Below, in pieces: positions 45,961-58,385 of a stretch of 64,000 nt of DNA. The stretch is from Castanea sativa (Eukaryota > Streptophyta > Magnoliopsida > Fagales > Fagaceae), in assembly GCF_040712315.1 (NCBI RefSeq), contig NC_134020.1, forward strand, positions 13,950,751 to 14,014,750, in the 5' to 3' direction. Numbering within the stretch: position 1 is the first letter of the stretch; every line of letters starts with the position of its first letter. Under the pieces are notes generated by a model. That model saw only the letters and a list, made by a program, of their open reading frames with translations, made no database searches and was not told the origin of the DNA. A program made the translations under genes and the position numbers.

Positions 45961-47054
45961 AAACATATCAAATCCTACAAAGTCCCAAACTCCTAACATA
46001 AGCCTGAAAGGCATCTCTAGCAATGGCTTTAGTAGAGATATGTTGGAGGATCACTCTCCTTGTGTAATAGCAAGAAGAATGTAGTTATAATAAGTTTGTA
46101 TGTGTTTGCTTTTGATATGATACTTAGGATCTTTAGCATGAGCCAAGGCTACCATACTATCAATACATCTTTACAGCTTCATCTACAAGAGATGTCACCC
46201 TTAGGCTTTGGAAAAATCTCTTTAACCAAACAGCTTCTTGTGCTGCTACTGAACAAGCATTATACTCAGACTCTATTATGGATAAAGCAATGCAAGACTA
46301 TTTCTTACTGCACTAAGAGATAGTTGCACCACTAAGTAGAAATGCATAACCTGTAGTGGACTTGCGCTCATTTCTATCACTAGCCCAATCAGAATCAGAA
46401 TAACCTCTCAATCTCAAATCTCCACCCTGATAGCAAAGAATGAGATCCGATGTCCCACGAAGGTATCGAAAAATCCTCTTAATTGCTTGCCAATGAACAA
46501 GTCCTAGATTACTTTGATAACAACTAACTATACCAATTGCAAAACAGATGTCTAGTCGAGTACACAACATAACATACATCAGACTTCCAATTGCACTTGC
46601 ATAGGGAACTCTTGCCATTTCTCTCTTTTCCTTTTCTGATTTAGGGAAATCTTCAAGGCTTAATGTATGTCCCTTCTTAATTGGGGTGTCTATGGGTTTG
46701 GAATTATGCATACAAAATCGCTGTAAGATCATCTTTATGTAAGTTTCTTGAGACAAACCTAGAAGCTTCTTTATCCCTGAAAATCTTAACTCCAAGCACA
46801 TAATTATCCTTTCCCATTTCCTTCATTTGAAAAATAGAGGACAACCACCTTTTGGTGGTGACAATCATCTCCATAAAATTTTCGGCCAACAAAATGTCAT
46901 CCACATACAAAGACAAGATAAGTAAACTCTTTCCTGATCATTTGACATACACATAATGGTCTTCTTCCATCATTTCGAAACCAATTAATTAATAGCCTTA
47001 TGAAATTTGAAATACCATTGTCTAGACACTTGCTTTAGGCCATAAATGGAATGC
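45960..47054 (-). pseudogene. Copia-H RT C-terminal half and RNase H
   Basis: The minus strand from 47054 reads SIYGLKQ and QWYFKFHKAIN, then the catalytic YVDDILLAEN (about 46890) and a frameshift. It continues with LGLSQETYIKMILQRF, VPYASAIGSLMYVMLCTR, GYSDSDWASDRNERKSTTGY and LLSGATIS, stopping at 46313. More degraded RNase H sequence (AKDPKYHIKSKHI) and a pol end (AFQAYVRSLGLCRI) lie at about 45985-46150. It is a Ty1/copia polymerase remnant. The fold is clear, but stops at 46313 and beyond make it inactive. Confidence 0.82.
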
Positions 47055-47447
47055 TGTTAGGCATGGTTTAGTATGCTTCTTTATATGCTTGTAGGAGTGT
47101 ATGTTGTATTGTAGTAAGGCTGTGGTAGTATGGGTAGTATTAGTATTCTAAGCATAAGTGCATATCAGGTTCCTATATCAGACCTGTAGTGTATGGGGAA
47201 TTGTGGATATGAGTTAGTTAGTGAAAGTACAAGGTAGTTAGAGTTAGTTAGAGGATTGAGGTGTCATTGATAGCTGGTAGATGATGTATAAAAGAGAGGC
47301 TATTGTATACGGATGAACTAAGCAAATACAATCTCAACTTCAGTCTTTTCCTTATCTTTCTCTCTATTTTCCCTTACCCAAGTTCTTGGAGGCCCAGCTG
47401 ACCTCGAATTCAGCTATACATATTAATCATTGAATGCAATCTTAACA
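47055..47447 (+). repeat. LTR of the nested gypsy element
   Basis: 393 bp, TGTTAGGCATGG to GCAATCTTAACA. A TATA box TATAAAAG lies at 47287-47294. The PBS-like TAGTATAAGCGC that follows matches the usual TGGTATCAGAGC at 9 of 12 positions. Confidence 0.78.
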
Positions 47448-47505
47448 ATTAGTATAAGCGCAGTGGTTCTGTGACCTAATGGCTAAGACATGATCAACTG
47501 CTGCC

Positions 47506-48303
47506 ATGTCAGCCATTAATGAAGCCATTGCCTCCCTTCGCGCTACTTCAGACCATCACAGCAAGAACATTCAAGAAATCCAAAAGATTCAAGAGATTCA
47601 TACCAGAACTATGAATGAAATGAATCAACATCTTATTGCAATCCTTTAGAAGTTGGGTACTGATTAACCCAGGCAAAAATCATCATGAGAACCCTCATCC
47701 CCAATTCACCATTCTTCTGCAATTTCCTTGGCGAAGCTTGTCAAGCTTGATTTTCCACGTTTTTCAGGTGAGGATCTTGCTAGCTGGGTGTACAAGGCTA
47801 ACCAATATTTTGGGTATTACCAAACTCTAGCCATGGAGAGACTCATGGTGGCCTCATTCCATATGGAGCAAGAAGCCCTGGTTTGGTTTCAAGATGCAAA
47901 AGAGGCTAGTGTTTTCTCTAATTGGGAGGGTATGGTATAGGCCTTACATGTAAGGTTTGGTTCAACACCCTAAGTTGAGGTAGACTTCAACAGTAGCAGT
48001 TTACGAGGCAGATTTTGAGGCTTTGTCAAATAGAATTAAGGGCTTGTCTCCAATGCACAAGTTGAGCTATTTCCTAAGTGGCTTGAAGGATGAGATACGC
48101 CTGCCAGTGAGGATGCTGACTCCACAATCATTGAATGTGGCTTTTGGATTGGCTAAAATTCAAGAGGAGTATTTGATAAGTTGCAGAAGGAGCTCTAAAA
48201 TTCAGCAAGAAACAGATAAGCCATCTATCTTGGGTCTTCCTAAGGTCAATACCTTTGTAGAAGCTAAGTCTAGAATTCCAATTAAAGAATTTCCCCTGCC
48301 CAA
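47506..48303 (+). pseudogene. Nested gypsy element Gag, N-terminal part
   Basis: The likely start is ATG 47506 (SAINEAIASLRAT onward), with stops at 47647-47649 and soon after. The gag core is visible at 47728-47940 (KLDFPRFSGEDLASWVYKAN, SFHMEQEALVWFQDAKEA). It continues in another frame at 48023-48200 (FLSGLKDEIRLPVRM) after a small deletion near 47965-48000. It would form the capsid. It is broken by at least two stops and one frameshift. Confidence 0.75.
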
Positions 48304-50977
48304 ATGGAAGAAAGGAAGAAAAAGGGCTTGTGCTATATTTGTGATGACAAATGGGGCCCTGGTCATAAGTGTAAAAGTGCCAAATTATTCCTTCTTGAAG
48401 GTATTGAATTGGTTCTTGATTCACAATTTAGGGTTAAGATCACTGAGTTAGAGGAAGAAGTTGGAAGTGCAATCAGTGAAGGGCTGAATATTAGTACTAA
48501 TTCTGAGGAAGTTGAGATAACTCTATATGCTCTAATTGGTACTCCCACACCTGGTACTATGAGGATTAAGGGTAAAATCATTGGAGTTAGTTTGGTAGTT
48601 TTGTTGGACACAGGTTGCACACATAGCTTTATTGATGCTGCATTGGTTTCTAGCTTGCATTTGCTGGTTGACCAATCTCAAACTTTAGAAGTTAAGGTAG
48701 CTAATGGTGTAGTGGTGAAATCTTAAGGGTTTTGTGATCAACTACCAATATGCCTTCAAGGGGAGGAATTTTCTATTCAATTTCATGTCCTGCCATTTGG
48801 GGGCTGTGATGTTGTTTTGGGAACTCAGTGGCTTACCACACTTGGTGATATTCAATGGAATTTTCAGTTTCTGACTATAGAGTTTTGTCATAAGGGGCAC
48901 ATGGTTCTGCTGCAAGGACTGAAGCAATCTGGTTCACATCTTCTTAATGGGGATCGATTCTTTAAGGCTCCAATCAAGAAAGGCCTTTTGGTTCACATCT
49001 CAACTCCCTCCTCAGCTGAAGGGCACGCTGCTTTACCTGTAGAAGTGGTGGATTTACTTCAAGAATTTGCTCAGGTATTTGACACTCCAGTAGGGCTACC
49101 TCCTTTAAAGGGGCATGAATATCACATTACTCTTAAGGAAGGAGCTCATCCAGTCTGCCAAAGACCCTATAAGTACCCTTTTTACCAAAAGAATTAGATA
49201 GAAAAGATAGTTAAGGAATTATTGGCTACTAGATCTATCAAGAATAGTTGTAGTCCTTTTGCCTCCCCTGTTTTGTTGGTAAGGAAGGCAGATGGGTCCT
49301 GGCGTATGTGTATTGACTATAGGGCACTTAACTTGAATACTGTCAAGGACAAATTCCCTATACCTGTTATTGATGAATTACTTGATGAATTGAATGGTGC
49401 TTGCATATTTTCAAAACTTGATTTAAGGTCTGGATATCCCCAAATTAGGATGTGTGAGGAGGACATTCCTAAAACAGCTTTTAGGACTCATGAGGGGCAT
49501 TATGAATTTCTGGTTATGCCATTTGGCCTCACTAAATCACCTTCTACATTTCAATCCCTAATGAATCAAGTGTTTAAACCTTTCCTTAGAAGGTTTGTTC
49601 TACTATTTTTTGATGATATTTTGGTTTATAGTAAATCCTTGGTTAATCATGTCTCTCACCTTAGAGCTGTGTTGGAAGTGTTAGCTAAGGAACAATTATT
49701 TGCTAAGAAGTCCAAGTGTGTTTTTGCTTATGGTGAAGTTGAGTATTTAGGGCATCTGATTTCTAGAGAGGGGGTCAGAACAGACCTTAAAAAAACTATG
49801 GTAATGCAACAATGGCCTACTCCTAGGGATGTTAAGGCTTTGAGGGGTTTCTTAGGTCTCACAAGGTATTATAGGAAATTTGTACAAGGGTATAGGCAGT
49901 TTGCAGCCCCATTAACTGCTCTTCTTAGGAAAGATTCTTTTACTTGGATTGAGGAAGCTGATATGGCTTTCCAACATCTCAAATCAGCTATGTCCAATCC
50001 ACCTGTTTTGGCTCTTCCAGACTTTGATAAGATGTTTATGGTGGAGTGTGATGCTTCAGGAATTGGATTGGGTGCTGTACTGACGCAGGAAGGAAGAGCT
50101 ATAGCTTTCCACAGCCAAGCTCCTAAGAGTAGAAGCTTAGCTTTATCAACTTATGAGAGGGAACTACTGGCTTTGGTGACTGCTGTGCATAAGTGGAGGC
50201 CATACTTAGTTAGGAAGCCTTTTTTGGTGAGGATAGATCAGTAGAGCCTTAAGTACATCATAGAGCAGAAAACTAGGACTCCAGCTGAACAATAGTGGAT
50301 TACCAAATTGTTAGGATATGCTTTTATTATGGAATATAAAAAGGGTAAAGAGAATGTGGTGGCAGATGCTTTGTCAATACAGGTTTTTGGTGGTGAGGTT
50401 CCTTTGCAGAAGTGTGTTTTATGCATGATTTCCTTTCCCACCCCTGATTGGTTGGCTCAACTTAAAGCTAGCTATGTTGATGATCATTCCATTAAAAGTG
50501 TCTTAGATGCTTTTCAAGCAAGGAAGGAAGGTCCTAAAGGCTTCACTATGCAGAATGGATTGCCGTTATATAAGGGAAAAGTATATTTGGGAACTTGTGA
50601 ATCATTAAAGACAGCTATTTTGCAGCAGGTTCATGATGGGCCATGGGGAAGTTATTCTAGTTTCCTTAAAACATTGCATAGGGTCCAAAGGGACTTTTAC
50701 TGGCCTGGATTAAGGGCAGATGTTAAGAAGTATGTTAAGGAGTGTGATACCTGTCAGAGGCTCAAGCATGAAACCTATAACCCAGCAGGCTGCTACAACC
50801 CTTGCCTATACTAGAGAGACCTTGGGTGGCTGTGAGCATGGATTTTGTTGAAGGTCTTCCAAAATCTCAGATGAAGGAGGTGGTTATGGTAGTAGTGGAC
50901 AGGTTTACAAGGTTTGTTCATTTTGTTGCCTTGTCTCATCTATACATTGCTTCTAAGGTAGCAACCATTTGGGTATA
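48304..50977 (+). pseudogene. Nested gypsy pol: knuckle, protease, RT, RNase H, integrase start
   Basis: A single reading frame (frame of 48304) runs from a zinc knuckle (CYICDDKWGPGHKC, about 48331-48372) through protease (LLDTGCTHSFID, 48601-48636). RT follows ([19 protein letters not shown], about 49255; [10 protein letters not shown], 49606-49635), then RNase H ([14 protein letters not shown], about 50041) and the integrase finger (VKECDTCQRLKH, about 50735-50770). Only four stops interrupt it up to 50810: 48724, 49195, 50242 and 50293. A further frameshift near 50810 leads to MDFVEGLPKSQ and VDRFTRFVHFV before the element is cut. Much of the RT is intact in sequence, so the decay is moderate. 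Confidence 0.85.
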
Positions 50978-52730
50978 GACAAATCTCACTACTGGGGAGA
51001 AAGTCTCTTCATAGTCTATCCCTTCTCTTTGGGAATAGCCTTTTGCCACTAGATGAGCCTTATATTTGTCAATTGATCCATTTACCTTGCACTTTATTTT
51101 TAAATCCCACTTGTTTCCAATGGTCTTGTGCTAAGGCAGAAGGTTAACCAACTCCCAAACTTGGTGGAAGCAGGTGAAGCTAATGCTTCCACATAGGAAG
51201 CAGGCTCATCAAGGTCCAGTGAATCACTTATAAAATATTCCCCCTCAATCTCAAAATGATGACGGGGAATAGTTCCACGTTCACTTTTACGTTCCTTGGA
51301 TCCTTATATGTCACTATCTAGCGGTTTGCTCCCACTAAGAGCCAAATCACTCCCACTATCTTTGGTGATTTTAGGATGAAGTTGTGATTCTCCACCCTTG
51401 CACAAAGATGGTATGACCCCTTCAAGTTCATGCAGCTTATAAAGCGGAAGATCTTGTTTTGCTTCACTGATGCTTGGAAAATCATCTTTAATGAAGATGA
51501 CATCGCGAGACTTTATCTCAGTCATTCCACCATCAAAATGTTCACCATACATTGCATACCACTTTGAGCTTTCTGAATATCTTATAAAGATTTTCTTACT
51601 TGCTCTAGGGCCCAATTTTCCATACTTATAGGAAGTATTGTGAACAAAACCTGCACAACCCCAAGGCCGCAAGTTCTCCAAATTGGGTTTTGCATTAGTC
51701 CATAACTCATATGGTGTTGTGGGAATTGACTTAGAAGGCACACGGTTAAGGATGTAGGCCGTAGTCAACAATGCATCCCCCCAAAACAAAATTGGAAGGT
51801 TAGCTTGCGCCATCATCGATCTAACCATCTTTAATAGAGTATTATTCCTTCTCTTTGCAACACCATTTGGTTGTGGAGTATCAAGAATCGTCAATTGCCT
51901 GTGTATCCCTTTTTCCTCACTTAGTTCCTGTAATTGATTAAACAAATATTCGCAACCCTTATCAGTTCAAAAATCCCTTAGGTTCCTTTCTTTCTAATGC
52001 TTCAAAGGAATGGGAGATCAGATAGACATAACTGAAATGTGAATAGTCATCTATAAATGTGAGAAAATAAAAGGCGCCATAGCGTGTCTTAACATTCATA
52101 GGTCCACATATGTCCGAATGGACTAATTCCAAAGGATGAGTTACCCTTGGAGCCTTACCAAAAGGCTTCCTATAGGCCTTTCCAGCTAGACAAGGTTCAC
52201 ACATAGGTAGGCTTACATTAGTGATAGACCCTAATAGGCCTTCTCTAGCTAGTCTAGCCAATCTATCTTTTCCTATGTGTCTAAGTCTAGCATGCCACAT
52301 TATAGAATCAGAAACATCATCATTATGAGCAATAAAAGAAAAAGAGGAATGATCTAAATCTAACATAAAGAAATCATTAGATAAATAACCATGTCCATAC
52401 AAGGTTTTATTTAAATAAAAATCCAATTGAGGACCATCGAAATGGAAACTAAATCCAAGTCTAAGTATAGTAAGTACTGAAAATAGATTACATTGGACAC
52501 TAGATTCATGAAGCACATCATGAAGGAGTAATGTACGTCCTAGATGCAATTTGAGTTGGTAGGTTCCAACTCCTATGACTTCTTCTTGAGCTCCATTACC
52601 CAAAATAACATACTGTGTGCCTGTTGGTACCTTTTTGTAATCCACACACCCAACTCTATCTCTGGCTATATGTTTGGTTACTCCTAAATCTACAATCCAC
52701 CCAGGAATAGTATGAGCAACAAAAACATGT
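50978..52730 (-). pseudogene. Copia-H RT N-terminus, integrase and protease
   Basis: On the minus strand from 52730, a protease-like WIVDLGVTKHIA has Leu in place of the usual Ser of DSG. Then come the pre-integrase finger (MWHARLRHIGKDRLARL, MCEPCLAGK) and the integrase core (LVHSDICGPM and TFIDDYSHFSYVY). After a frame break at about 51960, TPQPNGVAKRRNNTLL carries Lys where the catalytic Glu is usual (the motif normally reads NGVAERRN). YELWTNAKPNLENLRPWGC follows, then a variable linker to 51304. RT starts with KGYSQREGIDYEETFSPVV (about 51055-50985) and is cut by the gypsy element. It is inactive. Confidence 0.8.
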
Positions 52731-53607
52731 GTACAAACATAAGTAATAGCAAAGTTGTTAAGAATGGATACCTTCTTCGGCTCGGTACACTCATAAGTGA
52801 AGTGACCCTTCTTACCACAGTTGTAGCACTTGATCTTTGCCTTGTCCTTCTTAGCATGCTTGCCCTTTTGGCACTTTGCTATCTTGCCTTCTTTAGGCCC
52901 AAGGTTACCAGCTCCTTTGGCATTCCTCCCTTGTTCTTTGCGTTTAGGCCTGAATGCCTTCTGTTACCCAGATTAGGGGATAAGGAGGGTGTTTTGGCGC
53001 GCCCCCATGCGCTTTGCCTCAAGCTTGAGATGACGAGAAATATTAGCGAAAGTCTTGATATTCTCACTATATGTCAAAACAAGCTTCATTTGCCCCCAAG
53101 TAGGTTCAGGGAGTATACGTATCACCACTGTGACCTGTTTTTCATCAGAGAGATTATTGCCAGCAGCCTTTAGGTCACGAATCAATGTAGAAATTTTTCT
53201 TAGATGTTCAGCCATGCTATGCTTTGAATCCATAACATATTGCTTAAGCTTCAAAGTAGGAGCTCGCAACCCATTTGCTGAAGTCCCTCCATAGGCAATC
53301 TTAAGCTGGTTCCACATCTCCTGAGCATTTAGGTGTCCTCAAACTCCCCAATAAGATCATTGTGCATGCTACTCAGCATAGTGAAGCATGCACAACGATC
53401 TTTCTTAACCCAAGACTCATAGGCCTCTAAGTCATAGCGATGTTGGGAAGTATTCTCATTTTCAGGTCGCATCATCACATTGGTTAGGGTTTCAAGGACC
53501 TCTTGTTCATTAAGCAAATATTGAATTTTTCTATGCCATATATCATAGTTGGTTCCATCTAGTTTCTCTCCCTTAATTAGATTAGCAACTATGTTCTTAG
53601 TGGCCAT
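52731..53607 (-). pseudogene. Copia-H Gag with CCHC knuckle
   Basis: The start is probably at 53607 (MATKNIVANLIKGEKLDG). A UBN2/retrotransposon-copia gag domain follows (NYDIWHRKIQYLLNEQEV, then MWNQLKIAYGG after a frameshift at about 53325, and MAEHLRKISTLIRDLKAAG). A lysine-rich part ends with the knuckle CYNCGKKGHFTYEC at about 52790-52831. Frame breaks occur near 53325 and 52970. It would coat the RNA in the element particle. The longer frame to 53649 uses no better start. Confidence 0.78.
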
Positions 53608-53650
53608 GTTCACTGTATTCATTACACAAGTTGACAATAGCAGATACATT

Positions 53651-54047
53651 TTTAAATTTTATTTCCATAAATCCAACTAGACCATGATATTCCTTTCAAC
53701 ATAGGGAGATTGAAAATTTTGCTAAACTCATAATTATCTCTCACTATGTAAATTGGAATAACACATCTAATTGATTTAAAAAAAAATATTGGGAAGAATA
53801 AAACATCACCCCATCCACATATAACATGTGTCCATAAATCTTTGTGCACAACACACTGTGCATGGGCTCCACTATAAGCCCTATTGGTAATTTCATATAG
53901 CATGCTAAGACAAAATTTGAAAATTATAGGTAACTGTGAAACACATCTCCTTACATGGCTTCCAAAATTAAATTACATAGCCTTAAATTACATTGCCAAA
54001 AACAATGGCCCAAAAAAACAATTCCCAAAAACATTGACCCAAAAAAT
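53651..54047 (-). other. Copia-H 5' region, no recognised gene
   Basis: Sequence upstream of Copia-H gag. It should hold the leader and 5' LTR end, but I see no PBS. The 83-codon minus frame at 53652-53903 is not similar to anything I recognise. It is cut by the LTR at 54048. Confidence 0.4.
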
Positions 54048-55406
54048 TGTTGGAAAAAACTGGTTTTGCATCTCATACAAAGCACACAGCAGAAGCAACA
54101 ATCACGAATATACTTCATTCACGAGAGATAACATGTAACCTTGAATTTTAGAACAAAGAATAGAAAGCGTACCTTGATGCAGTGAAATGCAAAATCAAGA
54201 CTTGAGAATACCTCTAATCTTCATCTCAATTTCACATAGTGCCCAAGAAGTGTGGTCTCTCAATTAGTTTCCATGTATGTGTTCAAGGGAGAATAAGAGA
54301 GTGGCTTACACTCACATACACACCATGTCCATCATTTGAAAAACCTATATGTTTCTCTCCTTATACATAACTGATTATCTAATTGGGCTAGCCTTTTAGG
54401 CCTGCCTAATTGGGCTTTAGTTCATGGCTTGAGATGGGACCAAAGGGAATAAATAAGACTCTAGCTCCAATGGGCCTTGGGCATTTCTGTCAACTCTTGA
54501 TAAGTCCAAAGTTACCATTAAGTAAATTTAATACCACTATATAAATATAATTGTACTCTAGGTCTTATTATTAAATTATATCCCAAGATTCTAATGATAT
54601 CGTTTGACCCCTCTATTAAATATTCATAGTGAATAAAGTCATAATAAACTATCACTTTGTAAACAACTATTTTATTCTTGAGTACCCGGTTTATTCTTGA
54701 GTACCCGGTTTAATCTTTTAGTTATTCACATTTATTGAAATCCAATTTCAATAAATATAAGCTTTAGTGACCTCTTACTAAAGTGGGCACCCTGAATAAC
54801 CAGTCCCCATTAAACTTATCTCAAGGGGATATTTCGTGTCTCTATAAAAAGAGATTATGGATTCCATATTAAGAATATGTGTTCCCTCAACACTACGTGT
54901 GGTTACTCAACATACTAAGGTTTTGACCGTCAATATTAGATCTCACTCCTGATATATCAAAGTAACCTACATTTCATGATTGGGTTCACTATCCTCTCAG
55001 GAATAAGAGTCTATGAAATTAAAAGTCATGAGATTAATAATTCAGGTGACAGTTGTTGATTGAATAATTAATCTCACTACGATCCAGTTCAATATGTCTT
55101 AACACTTAAAACACATCAACTAGAAGTCTCCACTTTCATGATCAAGACAAACCATCTTAGTTAATGTGTTATAGTCTTCACAGATGAAACGCCCAATTTT
55201 ATAACCGACTACGAACTACGTTTTGAGTTTACAAGGAACTTGTGATTTATATATTTTGTGACTAAATCACATAAATCACATACAATGTATCTCATGGACT
55301 ATGATAATATCTCATTAGTTCATTTATAAATAGTTTCATATAAATAAACAATTTAATTATTAATTACATATCAATAAATTGGATTTTAGGGCATAAACCC
55401 CACACA
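54048..55406 (-). repeat. Copia-L 3' LTR of element G
   Basis: 1359 bp, plus-strand ends TGTTGGAAAAAACTGG and GCATAAACCCCACACA. The hairpin arms are 55028-55043 and 55062-55077, with altered but partly re-paired bases. A duplicated GAGTACCCGGTTTA phrase lies at about 54680-54710. Confidence 0.88.
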
Positions 55407-58385
55407 ATCTTCCGCTTGCCCTCAAAGACAATTTACCATATATCTGACACTTATTTCCTTTAGAGTAATTCAAAGTCACTCTAAGGCAAGGTTTGGAAAC
55501 AAGTTTCAGTTAGATTTATTGCATAAATTATCTTTTCTATTACTACATCTCATGTATTCATATCTCTCTAATGAGATAATAATGTGTATCTTCACCACCT
55601 AGGATGAACACATATCTTGAAGTCCAACTTCATGAATCAAAATCAAATTGCAAGTCAGTATTTGGACAACCAGTAACCATCTAATCCTCACTTTGGTGGA
55701 CAAGCATATAATCCCTCATTCTCCTAAGATATTTGAGTATATGCTTTACTCCCACTAAATTAAGTGATCTTAGATTCAATTGATATTTGTTTACCATGCC
55801 TACTACAAAACAGATATTTAGCCTCGTATATAACATAGCATATAGACTATCTATTGATATGGTAAAAGGAACCGTCTTAATATGCTCTTCTTTTTATATA
55901 TCTTAGGACTTTAGTCTTATATAAAGGAACTTCAAACTTAAAAGGAAAGAATCCTTTCTTGAAGTATTACATGCTAGGCTAAAATCTAATCTATTCAAGC
56001 AGTATGAGATAGACCTAACATCCTAATTTCTGAATTTTAACAAAGTTTAATTTTTTTAGGATGTGACCAATCTTTCCTAAGTACTTTATATCATACTGGA
56101 CTAGACAACAAAAAATTCCATTGATGACAATAACTCTACACCATTCTAAATGATTAGAATGTCATCAACATACATTAAGAAATTTATTATTCTATATAGC
56201 TTTTACACACATAAGGCCTTTTAATATTTGATCAAAATCAAACAACTTGATTGCTTGATCAAAATGATATTTTATGATTTAGATGCTTGCTTTAGTCCAT
56301 AAATGGACTTTAAGTAACTTGCATACTAAACACTACTGGTTCTTTGCTATGAACAAATCTAGTTACATCATATAGATGTCTTCCTCAAAATTGCTACTAA
56401 AAGAAGCTTTCTTGATATCCATTGCCATATTTCATCCAAATAAAATATAATGAATAAGAGAATCTAGATAGAGTCGAACTTGACTATTAGTAAAAAAAAT
56501 AAATAAAAAAAACTTTTCATCATTTCTTTCTAAATAAACCTTTTCACCACTAGTCTTGACTTTGAAGGTTTACACCTTCAAATCTATCAATCTTATTTAC
56601 TTGTAGACCTATTTGAAAACAATAGGCTTAATGCCACTAGGCGCCTCTACAAGTTCTAGACTTTAAATCGAATCTAACTCTATTCAAATAACCTTGATCC
56701 AGTAATCCATATTCATATCATCTATTGCATTTACATAGGAGCGAGGATCAAATTCATGTCCTGGTGAAATGACTTCAAAAGTTTATTCCAAAAGTATGAA
56801 TTTATTTGGTAATTGATAATCCTCCCACTATGATATTGTATTGGTGTAAAAGTTATATACAAAATAATGTCTTGTGGTGTATTTAATACAACCATCTCAT
56901 TTCTAAATGTATTTTATAGTTGTCTTACAACAAATTTTGACATTTTTCTTCTAGAAGATTCTACCTTTAAAAGAGCACTATTTCTCCTTTATGTATGCAC
57001 TGACTTAAAGAAGTCATTGGAACTTTATTCTTTTATGAATAGGAGCCCTAGATCATATTATTTTCTAAATCGAATTCATAGACTGGGAATATAACAAAAT
57101 AATGGTTCTAAAAGCCCATCTTTCACCAATCTTGAATATCATTTAGATTAATAAGATCTAGACATAAGTGTCAAAACATACAATACCAAAGGATGAAACT
57201 TTCTCTTTAAAAAGTAAAACATGTAAATTTCCATCTAGAAAACAATCATGGACAATGTTTAGCTTTACCAAAATGGAACACTTTACTTTTGGTCATACTT
57301 TTGAGTCTAATTTCCTTTTGGCAACTACTAGGGCAACTACTAGGGCAACTAGCTTGTCCAACTGTTTGGTATTATAATTCCTCTTTTTACCACCCTTACC
57401 TTTCAGTTCAGGCTAAGAATTTGATTTAAATCATATTGATCATAGCCTTAACTTTTAGGATGTCTTCCATTGCTTAGAAATCACTTATCAACTTAGATAA
57501 TATAAAAATAATTTATTTTCAAAACAATCTAAATTGATGAAATGATTCTAACAAGGACTTATGGATCATATCCATATGAGATTAACATTTAATTTCTTCA
57601 TCCAAGAATTCCAATTCATTTAAAAATAAAATATTTTCATAAAATGATATAGAATTGGAACTCCTTAAGCCTTTCTTAGCACTCAATATGATTCGTACCA
57701 AACATATTATTTAGACTTAATATAAAGTCTAAGTTTAGTACTAGCTCTTGCATCTCATGCTATAACACAATTGAGATAGAAGCCAATGTAACATTTTAAC
57801 ATTTCCTTGGAGACTATGATCACATCATAAGCTATCTTCCATAAATGCATCATGTATAGGAAATTATGACAATGCTGAATCGAAACATGTTTATGTACTT
57901 CAGCTCCTTTAAGCACCATGTCCAAAAATATTTCTTTGTTAATGTGATTCAATTAAAATAGTAGTTAGAGAACAAAAAATTTATGACAACTTTATTTTGA
58001 GACTATGAACATAAATACTAGGACATTATTATTTTGCATCCATAACCATATAATATTGAACCCAAAAATCATACTATACTAGGTGCAACGACAATCCAAT
58101 TCATGTCTATAATTCCTTGGTAGCAAGTATATTATAAACATCATGATAACTCTTATCAAACACTAATAATATGTTGTATTAACTTTAGCCTTTAAGTAAT
58201 AATGACATAGCTCCTTTAGGAGGTTAACATTACACTTAGTCTAGTGTACACCATTATCTAGAATCATGTATAGCCACATTTCATCTCCCTTATAGTGTTC
58301 AAACTTGTAGTAGCATGAAACAAAACACTCTCCTTTAGGATCGCCAGGCATTTGTGCCAAGATAAGGTGCTTGTTCACACTAGTG
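55407..58385 (-). pseudogene. Element G pol remnant, same lesions as element F
   Basis: Read on the minus strand, the interior contains the same landmarks as element F. The integrase-tail region is at about 57050-56880 and RT YVDD at 56161-56172. TAG codons (plus-strand CTA) lie at 56146-56148 and 56101-56103, at exactly the same 45-nt spacing as in F. The jump from RYVFIL to YYLIREI that removes RNase H is present at about 55570-55610. An insertion of about 80 bases relative to F lies near 55870-55950. No open frame of useful length remains. Confidence 0.75.

Larger units (their letters stand above)
47055..50977 (+). mobile_element. Gypsy element inside Copia-H, 3' part and 3' LTR lost
   Basis: It starts with an LTR (47055-47447) and a degenerate tRNA-Met-type PBS (about 47450-47461). 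Gag, protease, RT, RNase H and the integrase start follow in order on the plus strand. It ends inside integrase at about 50977, where Copia-H RT resumes. No second LTR is present. The flank before the LTR is AATGC. RT with [10 protein letters not shown] and the gag-pol layout resemble chromoviruses, but the chromodomain part is missing, so the lineage is not proven. Confidence 0.8.
45518..53650 (-). mobile_element. Copia-H: Ty1/copia element, minus strand, split by a gypsy insertion
   Basis: On the minus strand, gag (53607 to 52973), a zinc knuckle, protease, GAG-pre-integrase and integrase, RT and RNase H are recognised in the order expected for Ty1/copia. They end near 46000. The RT is interrupted by a gypsy element at 47055-50977. 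The right side is cut by the copia-L LTR at 54048. LTRs of Copia-H are not clearly visible. All reading frames are broken. Confidence 0.8.
54048..58385 (-). mobile_element. Copia-L element G: 3' LTR and decayed interior, 5' part lost
   Basis: A minus-strand copy of the same family as element F. Its 3' LTR is at 54048-55406. Beyond a polypurine tract (complement at 55407-55425, CTTCCGCTTGCCCTC) the interior runs to about 58385, parallel to 40200-43450 of element F. The 5' LTR and the first third of the interior are missing. The junction at about 58385 abuts the aORF of Tat-C, whose N-terminus is lost. Confidence 0.85.

Noticed and set aside
52712..53173. Plus-strand 153-codon frame with hydrophobic segments
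   Set aside because: It is antisense to the Copia-H gag and knuckle and has no homologous look of its own.
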